Shown one piece after another: positions 44,855 through 52,040 of a DNA stretch of 54,554 bases. Position numbers and translations under genes: made by a program. The stretch's first letter is position 1, and the number at the start of each line of letters is the position of its first letter. The DNA comes from Halothiobacillus sp. (GTDB lineage: Bacteria; Pseudomonadota; Gammaproteobacteria; Halothiobacillales; Halothiobacillaceae): the NCBI GenBank assembly GCA_020061705.1, contig JAGUXT010000044.1, positions 1-54,554 of the forward strand, written 5' to 3'. Under the pieces are notes generated by a model that was given only the letters and a program-made list of their open reading frames with translations, was not told the origin of the DNA and searched no databases.

Positions 44855-46249
44855 ATGACGAGCTTTACAGACTACAAAGTCGCTGACCTGTCCCTGGCCG
44901 ACTTTGGCCGCAAGGAAATCCGCATTGCGGAAACCGAAATGCCAGCACTGATGGCGATTCGGCGCAAGTATCAAGCGGCGCAACCGCTCAAAGGTGCGCG
45001 TATTGTCGGCTCACTGCACATGACCATTCAAACCGCCGTGTTGATTGAAACACTGGTCGATTTGGGCGCGAGCGTGCGCTGGTCATCGTGCAATATTTTC
45101 TCCACCCAGGATCACGCCGCCGCCGCAATCGCTGCGGCTGGCATTCCCGTTTTCGCCTGGAAGGGCGAAAACGAAGATGAATACTGGTGGTGCATTGAAC
45201 AAACCATTACCGGTGCGGACGGTTGGACACCTAACCTGATTCTGGATGATGGCGGCGACCTGACCGGTCAAATTCACCAGAAGCACGCGCATCTGCTGGA
45301 GGGTATCCATGGCGTATCCGAAGAAACAACCACCGGCGTGCATCGCCTGCACGACATGCTTAAAGCGGGTGAGCTGAAAGTTCCAGCGATCAACGTCAAC
45401 GATGCGGTGACCAAGTCGAAAAACGACAACAAATACGGCTGCCGCCACTCGCTGAATGACGCGATCAAGCGTGCCACCGACCATCTTCTGTCCGGCAAGC
45501 AAGCCCTGGTGATCGGCTACGGCGACGTGGGCAAAGGCTCCGCTGCCTCGCTGCGCCAGGAAGGCATGATCGTCAAAGTGAGCGAAATCGACCCGATCTG
45601 CGCCATGCAGGCCTGCATGGATGGTTATGAGCTGGTGTCACCCTATTTGAACGGCATCAACGACGGCTCGGATGCCTGTGTCGATAAGACCCTGCTCAGC
45701 AGGATTGACCTGATTGTCACCACGACCGGCAACGTGAATGTTTGCGACGCGCCCATGCTCAAAGCTCTCAAGAAAGGTGCGGTAGTGAGCAACATCGGCC
45801 ACTTTGACAACGAAATTGACACGGCCTACATGCGTCAAACCTGGGCATGGGAAGAAGTCAAACCCCAGGTGCACAAGGTTTACCGTGACACAGCAGCCGG
45901 TGAATTACCCGATCCGGCCAGCCTGGACTACCTTCTCCTGCTCTCGGAGGGGCGTCTGGTGAATCTGGGTAATGCGACAGGCCACCCAAGCCGCATTATG
46001 GATGGCTCGTTTGCCAACCAGGTTCTCGCACAAATGCACCTGTTTGCTGCCAAATTTGCCGATCATCCCACCAGCGAGCGCCACGCACATCTCACGGTTA
46101 GCGTGCTGCCCAAGGCGCTCGACGAAGAGGTAGCGCGCTACATGGTGGAAGGTTTTGGCGGCGTAATCACCCGCATGACGCCCGCTCAGGCCGAATACCT
46201 TGGTGTGGCGGCTGACGGGCCGTACAAACCCGATAGCTACCGTTACTAA
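44855..46249 (+). CDS. ahcY: Adenosylhomocysteinase
   Basis: AhcY splits S-adenosylhomocysteine into homocysteine and adenosine with bound NAD. The 464-residue protein starts [20 protein letters not shown] and contains [36 protein letters not shown], the NAD loop [13 protein letters not shown] and the C-terminal PDSYRY. AGGAG lies eight bases before the ATG at 44855; a SAH riboswitch controls it. Confidence 0.97.
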   Translation: MTSFTDYKVADLSLADFGRKEIRIAETEMPALMAIRRKYQAAQPLKGARIVGSLHMTIQTAVLIETLVDLGASVRWSSCNIFSTQDHAAAAIAAAGIPVFAWKGENEDEYWWCIEQTITGADGWTPNLILDDGGDLTGQIHQKHAHLLEGIHGVSEETTTGVHRLHDMLKAGELKVPAINVNDAVTKSKNDNKYGCRHSLNDAIKRATDHLLSGKQALVIGYGDVGKGSAASLRQEGMIVKVSEIDPICAMQACMDGYELVSPYLNGINDGSDACVDKTLLSRIDLIVTTTGNVNVCDAPMLKALKKGAVVSNIGHFDNEIDTAYMRQTWAWEEVKPQVHKVYRDTAAGELPDPASLDYLLLLSEGRLVNLGNATGHPSRIMDGSFANQVLAQMHLFAAKFADHPTSERHAHLTVSVLPKALDEEVARYMVEGFGGVITRMTPAQAEYLGVAADGPYKPDSYRY

Positions 46250-46294
46250 GGGACCCCTGAATTGAATCCAGCCATGGGTTCATTCAGACCCAAT

Positions 46295-46317
46295 CAGCCC
46301 GGCACACCCCCGGGCTG
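46295..46317 (+). terminator. Hairpin after ahcY, possible partial terminator
   Basis: CAGCCCGG (46295-46302) and CCGGGCTG (46310-46317) form a strong 8-bp GC-rich stem. There is no T-run after it, only TCTGACGCATTTC, so it may reduce rather than stop transcription into the downstream genes. Confidence 0.4.
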
Positions 46318-46349
46318 TCTGACGCATTTCAATGACTGAGGATCGAACC

Positions 46350-46727
46350 ATGCGAGGTGCAGGTGGAACATCTGGGGGCGTAGGCGAGTTTTTACTGGGT
46401 CTGGGTATGGCGATTGGTGGCGGTTACATCTTGCTGCAAAAAGTCACCGTGACCTCTGGCGGCTGGTATCTTTACGGCGTGAATGCCTTCGGCCTGACCT
46501 TGATTCCGTTTCTTATGGGCGCTGGATTGTTGTTCTATAACGGAAAGTGTCGCATCGGCTGGTTGCTGTTGTTTGCCAGCCTTATCATGATTTTTGCCGG
46601 AATCCTGATGAACCTGCACATCTATTTTCAAACTACCAGCCTGTTTGACACCCTGATGATTTTGATCTTACTTGCAGGTGGCCTTGGACTTTTGGCACGC
46701 TCGCTCAAACCTCACGGAGGCTATTAA
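46350..46727 (+). CDS. Small membrane protein between ahcY and metF
   Basis: The 125-residue protein has a Gly-rich N-terminus (MRGAGGTSGGVGEFLLGLGMAIGGGYILL) and about three membrane helices (residues 11-30, 48-66, 70-95 and a weaker one at 96-115). I do not recognise a function. The ATG at 46350 has GAGG eight bases upstream, so it is preferred to the one at 46332. It sits three bases before metF, which suggests cotranscription with the SAM cycle genes. Confidence 0.78.
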   Translation: MRGAGGTSGGVGEFLLGLGMAIGGGYILLQKVTVTSGGWYLYGVNAFGLTLIPFLMGAGLLFYNGKCRIGWLLLFASLIMIFAGILMNLHIYFQTTSLFDTLMILILLAGGLGLLARSLKPHGGY

Positions 46728-46730
46728 GTC

Positions 46731-47573
46731 ATGCAAATTTCCTGTGAATTCTTCCCTCCCAAAACGGATGATGGTGCGGCAAAACTGCGCGCCAACTGGC
46801 AGGCGCTCAAGGCCATCAATCCCGCTTATTTTTCAGTGACCTACGGTGCCGGCGGCTCAACTCAAGAACGCAGCTTCAGCACCGTAAGTGAAATTCAACG
46901 CGACTCCGGCGTTCCGGCAGCACCGCACTTATCCTGCATCGGCTCGACTCGCAAGCATATCCGCACCATTCTCGGTGACTACAAAACTCAAGGCATCCAT
47001 CGCATCGTCGCCTTGCGCGGCGACCTGCCTTCGGGCATGGGCGATCCTGGCGAGTTGCGTTATGCCAATGAATTGGTCGAATTTATCCGTTCGGAAACCG
47101 GCCACTGGTTCCATATTGAAGTTGCCGCCTACCCTGAGTTTCACCCGCAAGCTGCCTCTGCCAAAGCAGATTTAGCTGCATTTCAGCGCAAGGTCGAAGC
47201 CGGTGCGGATGGTGCCATTACGCAGTATTTTTATAACGTGGATAGTTATTTGCGCTTTATGAACGACTGCCTGGATCGCGGCATTCACATTCCCATCGTG
47301 CCGGGCATTATGCCGATCACCAACTACACCCAATTGGCGCGTTTTTCCGATGCCAGTGGTGCGGAAATCCCGCGTTGGATGCGCAAGCGTTTGGAAACCT
47401 TTGGTGACGATATGGAAGGTTTACGCAGCTTTGGTCTTGATGTGGTCGGCGAGCTTTGCCAACAACTTCTCGAAGCAGGCGCGCCGGGGTTGCATTTTTA
47501 CAGCATGAATCAGGTCGAGCCGACCTTAAGTCTGTGGCGGGGATTAAATCTGCGTCAGGACATCGAAATGTAG
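46731..47573 (+). CDS. metF: 5,10-Methylenetetrahydrofolate reductase
   Basis: MetF makes 5-methyl-tetrahydrofolate, the methyl donor for methionine synthase. The 280-residue TIM-barrel protein starts [19 protein letters not shown] and has [47 protein letters not shown] and PGIMPITNY. Its position just after ahcY and the small membrane protein completes a methionine-cycle operon. Confidence 0.97.
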   Translation: MQISCEFFPPKTDDGAAKLRANWQALKAINPAYFSVTYGAGGSTQERSFSTVSEIQRDSGVPAAPHLSCIGSTRKHIRTILGDYKTQGIHRIVALRGDLPSGMGDPGELRYANELVEFIRSETGHWFHIEVAAYPEFHPQAASAKADLAAFQRKVEAGADGAITQYFYNVDSYLRFMNDCLDRGIHIPIVPGIMPITNYTQLARFSDASGAEIPRWMRKRLETFGDDMEGLRSFGLDVVGELCQQLLEAGAPGLHFYSMNQVEPTLSLWRGLNLRQDIEM

Positions 47574-47623
47574 CCCTTGGCCAACTACACTCGCTACACA
47601 AATTACCAAACGAGGATTGCCCG

Positions 47624-48658
47624 ATGGAATTATTCGCCCTAACCCTGCTTGCTGTAGCCGTGGCCTTCATTTTTGCCGGGGTTAAAACCGTACCCCAGGG
47701 TAGCGAGTGGACGATTGAACGCTTTGGACGCTACACGCGCACACTCAACCCCGGCCTTGGTTTGATTGTGCCATTCATTGACGTGGTTGGTCGTAAAATC
47801 AACATGATGGAACAGGTCATGGACGTGCCTTCACAAGAAGTCATCACCCAGGACAACGCCATGGTTAAAGCCGATGGTGTGGTGTATTTCCAGGTGCTGG
47901 ATGCGGCCAAGGCGGCCTATGAAATTCACAATCTCGAATACGCCATCCTCAACTTGACCATGACCAATATCCGTACCGTCATGGGCTCCATGTCGCTGGA
48001 TGAGCTGCTTTCCAAGCGTGATGAAATCAATGCCCGCCTGTTGCGTGTGGTGGATGAAGCCACTTCACCTTGGGGCGTGAAGATTACGCGCATTGAAATC
48101 AAGGACATCACCCCGCCCAAGGATCTAGTGGATGCCATGGCGCGCCAAATGAAGGCAGAGCGTGAAAAACGCGCCAACATTCTCGATGCAGAAGGCTTCC
48201 GCCAAGCCGCGATTCTTAAAGCTGAAGGTGAGAAACAGGCTCAAATTTTGCAGGCCGAGGGTCTGCGTGAAGCTGCTTTCCGCGAAGCTGAAGCGCGTGA
48301 ACGTCTCGCCCAGGCGGAAGCCAATGCCACCACCTCGGTGAGCGAGGCTATTTCTGGCGGCAATATGCAGGCTATCAACTACTTCGTCGCGACCAAGTAC
48401 ATTGAAGCATTCAAAGCCGTAGCCACCGCGCCGAACCAAAAGGTCATCATGATTCCCATGGAGGCCACCGCGATTCTTGGCTCTCTGGAAGGTATCGGCC
48501 AACTGGCGAAGGAAACCTTCCTCAAACCCGCCGAAGCCGCTGCCGCTGCGCGCGCTGCTGCCCCCGCCACAGGCACGCCAATGAGCTCCTGGGCTGAGCG
48601 TACCAATGCTTCGCTTGGTGAAGCACCTCCCGCCGTCAATCCCTATGCACGGGGTTAA
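47624..48658 (+). CDS. SPFH/stomatin-family membrane protein (paraslipin, QmcA-like)
   Basis: The 344-residue protein has one N-terminal membrane segment ([20 protein letters not shown]). The SPFH domain follows ([19 protein letters not shown] to [15 protein letters not shown]), then a coiled coil rich in Ala, Glu and Lys ([19 protein letters not shown]). The end is Ala-rich. It is typical of paraslipins, which form membrane microdomains and go with NfeD proteins. Here an NfeD gene starts three bases downstream. The frame is open 56 codons upstream but that is shadow sequence. Confidence 0.92.
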   Translation: MELFALTLLAVAVAFIFAGVKTVPQGSEWTIERFGRYTRTLNPGLGLIVPFIDVVGRKINMMEQVMDVPSQEVITQDNAMVKADGVVYFQVLDAAKAAYEIHNLEYAILNLTMTNIRTVMGSMSLDELLSKRDEINARLLRVVDEATSPWGVKITRIEIKDITPPKDLVDAMARQMKAEREKRANILDAEGFRQAAILKAEGEKQAQILQAEGLREAAFREAEARERLAQAEANATTSVSEAISGGNMQAINYFVATKYIEAFKAVATAPNQKVIMIPMEATAILGSLEGIGQLAKETFLKPAEAAAAARAAAPATGTPMSSWAERTNASLGEAPPAVNPYARG

Positions 48659-48660
48659 GT

Positions 48661-49176
48661 ATGATTGGTACTGAATTTGCGATGAATTTTTGGCACTGGC
48701 TGGTTCTGGGCTTGTTGCTCATGCTGATTGAGCTGGCGTTGCCATCGACCTACTTCCTGTGGATGGGATTGGCTGCTCTGGTTGTTGGCGTGGTGTTTTG
48801 GTTGATTCCCGGCATGAGTTTTGACGCCCAGGTCATCCTGTTTGCTGTGTTGAGCGTGAGCGCGATTATCCTCGGCAAGCGCTACCTCAAGCGCCATCCG
48901 ATTCTCAGCGACCGCCCAATGCTCAACGTGCGCGGTGCGCAAAACATTGGCCGCATCGCCACCCTGCACGAGCCGATTATCAACGGCGTGGGCAAAGTAC
49001 ATCTGGATGATACGCTGTGGAAGGTCTTTGGCCCCGACTTGCCACTGAACACACGAGTGCGCATTGTTGCCGTGGACGGCATTAGCCTGCGCGTGGAGCC
49101 ACTCAACGATGCTGCTGACACCACCCCCTCGCATCATGACAGCGACTCAAGTGGGGATGGCACCGGCGGTGATTGA
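48661..49176 (+). CDS. NfeD-family membrane protein (short form)
   Basis: The 171-residue protein has two to three membrane helices at the start (WHWLVLGLLLMLIELALPS, then FLWMGLAALVVGVVFWLIPG). A soluble OB-like domain follows (RIATLHEPIINGVGKVHLDDTLWKVFGPDLP, then VVAVDGISLRVEPL), as in short NfeD1b proteins. It pairs with the upstream SPFH protein. It overlaps the bioA start. Confidence 0.9.
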   Translation: MIGTEFAMNFWHWLVLGLLLMLIELALPSTYFLWMGLAALVVGVVFWLIPGMSFDAQVILFAVLSVSAIILGKRYLKRHPILSDRPMLNVRGAQNIGRIATLHEPIINGVGKVHLDDTLWKVFGPDLPLNTRVRIVAVDGISLRVEPLNDAADTTPSHHDSDSSGDGTGGD

Positions 49177-50530
49177 TCCAAACCTGAATGCCGATTGGAG
49201 CCGCCGCGACCTTGACGTTCTCTGGCATCCCTGTACCCAAATGAAAGATCACGAACGCCTGCCCGTGATTCCGATTGCCCGTGGGCAAGGGGTCTGGTTG
49301 CACGACTTCGACGGTCGCCGTTATCTTGATGCCGTCAGCTCGTGGTGGGTCAATCTGTTCGGCCATGCCAATCCCTTAATTGGCGCACGCATCAAGCAGC
49401 AACTCGACACGCTGGAGCATGTGTTGCTGGCCGGATTCACCCACCAGCCAGTAATCGAGCTTTCCGAGCGTTTGGTTAAGCTCGCCCCACCGGGGCTCTC
49501 ACGGGTGTTCTACGCCGATAATGGCTCATCCGGCATCGAAGTTGCGCTCAAAATGAGCTATCACGCGTGGCTAAACCAAGGTGCAGCGCGAAAGACAAAA
49601 TTTGTCGCGCTGGAGCATAGTTACCACGGAGAAACCTTGGGGGCTCTTTCTGTAGGTGATGTCAGCCTGTTCAAGGACACCTATCAACCGCTGTTGATGG
49701 AGGTGTTAAAAGCCCCTTCGCCCGACTGCTCGGCGCGCCTGCCCGGCGAGAGCTGTGCCGATGTCGCCCGCCGCGCTGCGGCGGGCATGGAGGCTTTGCT
49801 GGCGGCACATCATGATGAAATCAGCGCGGTCATTATCGAACCGCTTGTGCAATGTGCCAGCGGAATGCGCATGTATGACCCGTTGTACCTCTCGCTGTTA
49901 CGCGAACTTTGCGACCGCTATCAGGTGCATTTGATTGCCGATGAAATTGCCGTCGGCTTTGGGCGCACTGGAACCCTGTTTGCCTGCGAACAGGCCGGAA
50001 TAACGCCTGACATCATGATTTTGTCCAAGGGACTGACCGGTGGTTTTTTGCCGCTGGCCGCCGTACTGACCACTGATGCCATGTATCGCGTGTTTTATGA
50101 CGATTACGACAAGCTTTCCGCCTTTCTGCATTCGCACAGCTACACAGGCAACCCGCTGGCCTGTGCCGCTGCCCTTGCCACGCTGGATCTGTTCGAGCAA
50201 AGCGATGTCATTGGCGCCAATCGTGTGCTGAGTCAAACCATGCTGGCTGCTGTCGCGGATTTAAACGAACACCCGCATGTGTTTGAGGTGCGCCAGAGCG
50301 GCATGATTCTGGCCATCGAAATGGTTAAAAACAAAACCACCCGTGAGGCTTTTCAGTGGCAGGAGCGGCGTGGCCTGCGTGTGTTCGAACACGGTCTTAA
50401 GCACGAAGCCTTGTTGCGTCCTCTCGGCAATATCGTCTACTGGATGCCACCGTATGTCATTACCGAAGATGAAATAGCGCAACTGGCTGATGTAACTCGA
50501 GCAGGCATTAATATCGCTACTCAGAGCTAA
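49136..50530 (+). CDS. bioA: Adenosylmethionine-8-amino-7-oxononanoate aminotransferase
   Basis: BioA makes DAPA from KAPA using SAM as amino donor and PLP. Counted from 49136 the protein has 464 residues with LWHPCTQMKDHE, SSWWVNLFGHANP, YADNGSSGIEVALKM, ADEIAVGFGRTGTLFACE and the PLP-lysine region ILSKGLTGGFLPLAAV. The start is uncertain: 49136 or 49157 both lie inside the nfeD 3' end. The frame opens at 49064. bioD is 25 kb away. Confidence 0.95.
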   Translation: MTATQVGMAPAVIDPNLNADWSRRDLDVLWHPCTQMKDHERLPVIPIARGQGVWLHDFDGRRYLDAVSSWWVNLFGHANPLIGARIKQQLDTLEHVLLAGFTHQPVIELSERLVKLAPPGLSRVFYADNGSSGIEVALKMSYHAWLNQGAARKTKFVALEHSYHGETLGALSVGDVSLFKDTYQPLLMEVLKAPSPDCSARLPGESCADVARRAAAGMEALLAAHHDEISAVIIEPLVQCASGMRMYDPLYLSLLRELCDRYQVHLIADEIAVGFGRTGTLFACEQAGITPDIMILSKGLTGGFLPLAAVLTTDAMYRVFYDDYDKLSAFLHSHSYTGNPLACAAALATLDLFEQSDVIGANRVLSQTMLAAVADLNEHPHVFEVRQSGMILAIEMVKNKTTREAFQWQERRGLRVFEHGLKHEALLRPLGNIVYWMPPYVITEDEIAQLADVTRAGINIATQS

Positions 50531-50534
50531 AGTG

Positions 50535-50691
50535 GCTCGCCACAGAGAACACAGAGTAATACCATTTTCGTCATTCCAGATCGGCGGGAGTCCAGTCAAA
50601 TCAATGCACTCGATTCCGGGCTTGCCCCTGAATGACGCTTTGCTTAACTCTGTGCGCTTTGTGTCTCTGTGGTTTATTTGCTTTTCAGATC
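50535..50691. repeat. Intergenic repeats between bioA and rsmE
   Basis: CCACAGAGAACACAGAG (near 50540-50556) and its inverse CTCTGTGCGCTTTGTGTCTCTGTGG (about 50647-50671) form an imperfect inverted pair. Between them lies TCATTCCAGATCGGCGGGAGTCCAG, a type of dispersed repeat similar to the dRS3-like elements of other bacteria. No gene is supported before 50704. Confidence 0.55.
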
Positions 50692-50703
50692 TGGAACACG
50701 CCT

Positions 50704-51423
50704 ATGAAGCGCTTTTTTATCAACCTGCCTCTCGCCGCACAGACCGTCATCGACCTGCCCAAGGACGCGCGACAATACATGGAGCGCGTACTCCGCCTTA
50801 AGCCGGGGCATAGCATTTGCCTATTCAACGGCCGAGGCGGGCAATTCAACGCCGAATTTCTAGGCAATGGCCAGGTAAAAATACTGGATTTCGATCCTGT
50901 GGAACGCGAGTCATCACTATCCATCCGCCTGATTCAAGGCATCAGCAAAGGCGAGCGCATGGATGTCACCCTGCAAAAAGCCACCGAGCTGGGCGCAACT
51001 CGCATCAGCCCGGTGACTTGCGAGCGCAGCGTCGTGCGCCTGGACGAAGAGCGTGCCGAGCGCCGTCATGAGCGTTGGAGCAGCATTCTGCATTCGGCTT
51101 GCGAACAATGCGGTCGTAATCGCATGCCGCAGCTTGATGAGCTACAAAAGCTAGAACGTGTATTGAGTGAAGCGCAGTGCCTGGATGAGGGGCGCATGGT
51201 GCTCGCGCCCACAGGATCACACAGCCTGCGTGAGACTCCACAACCCACACGTTTAAGTGTATTAATCGGCCCTGAAGGCGGCCTTAGCGAGGCGGAAATT
51301 GATCTTGCGGTTAGTCGCGGATTTACACCAGTAAGACTAGGTACGCGGATTTTACGCACCGAAACGGCCGGCTTGGCAATCCTTGCCGCAGTACAAACCT
51401 TGTGGGGTGACCTTGGCGAATAA
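50704..51423 (+). CDS. rsmE: 16S rRNA (uracil-1498-N3)-methyltransferase
   Basis: RsmE methylates U1498 of 16S rRNA. The 239-residue protein starts MKRFFINLPLAAQ, has an N-terminal PUA-like part and a SPOUT fold at the C-terminus (VLIGPEGGLSEAEIDLA, LGTRILRTETA). KGERMDVTLQKATELGA is the other hallmark. The frame extends upstream, but the ATG at 50704 is the family start. It follows bioA on the same strand after a repeat-rich gap. Confidence 0.94.
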   Translation: MKRFFINLPLAAQTVIDLPKDARQYMERVLRLKPGHSICLFNGRGGQFNAEFLGNGQVKILDFDPVERESSLSIRLIQGISKGERMDVTLQKATELGATRISPVTCERSVVRLDEERAERRHERWSSILHSACEQCGRNRMPQLDELQKLERVLSEAQCLDEGRMVLAPTGSHSLRETPQPTRLSVLIGPEGGLSEAEIDLAVSRGFTPVRLGTRILRTETAGLAILAAVQTLWGDLGE

Positions 51424-51424
51424 G

Positions 51425-51520
51425 TATGGAGCTATGATGTAAACGGGTACCCTGACTTACTAAACAACTTGATTTAGTCAGCACTTACTGTGTTAGGTAT
51501 CGCGGATCCGTAGCTCCATA
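51425..51520. repeat. Nested inverted repeats between rsmE and the CheW-like gene
   Basis: TATGGAGCTA (51425-51434) and TAGCTCCATA (51511-51520) are perfect inverse copies. Inside are a smaller ACTAAA/TTTAGT pair (51459-51464, 51473-51478). The element lies between convergent genes and may be a transcription stop. No gene is seen here. Confidence 0.5.
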
Positions 51521-51560
51521 ATGCTCACTGACTAAGTAACTAATCAGCGTATGTCCTATA

Positions 51561-52040
51561 TCACGCAAGCATCTCGACACTATCCATCCAAGCCTCAAGG
51601 TCCTGAATATTGGGCATAAACACGATCTCATCGCCAAGTAGTGCAGGCAAACCCAACAGAGCACAAGCATCTTCAGCACCTGTTTCTTCTGGTGTTGTAA
51701 GTTGTGTAGGCATAATGGATTCCGTGTGTGGCATTCCCGCAAGTACGAGCGCGTAATACGGCCGCTTTGTGGGGTCAGTCAAGCCATATATCACCGCCAA
51801 ACGCACCCGCCCGGCGATAATATCTAAATTTTGGCCGCAAGCACGCTCTAGACTGAACACTGGAATTCGCACTCCGCGCCACTCTACACTGCCAAGAAAT
51901 GCGCCATCCTGCGTGCGCAAAGACAGGCTTGCAACCTCAGCCACCATCGAATATGGCAAAAGCAAAGTCTTTCCTTGCAGAGGCAAGCGAACGGCTAAGA
52001 CTTTTGCCTGACCGGTTGAAGCGTTTACGCCTTGGCTCAT
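51561..52040 (-). CDS. CheW-like chemotaxis scaffold (ChpC-type)
   Basis: The 159-residue protein has a CheW-like fold: LPLQGKTLLLPYSMVAEVAS, GSVEWRGVRIPVFSLERACG and RLAVIYGLTD. The last 60 residues differ from standard CheW. The start codon overlaps the stop of the upstream ChpA-like gene (ATGA). That order, with the short length, fits ChpC of the Pseudomonas Chp system for type IV pilus-dependent twitching. Function is assigned from context. Confidence 0.87.
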   Translation of the reverse strand: MSQGVNASTGQAKVLAVRLPLQGKTLLLPYSMVAEVASLSLRTQDGAFLGSVEWRGVRIPVFSLERACGQNLDIIAGRVRLAVIYGLTDPTKRPYYALVLAGMPHTESIMPTQLTTPEETGAEDACALLGLPALLGDEIVFMPNIQDLEAWMDSVEMLA

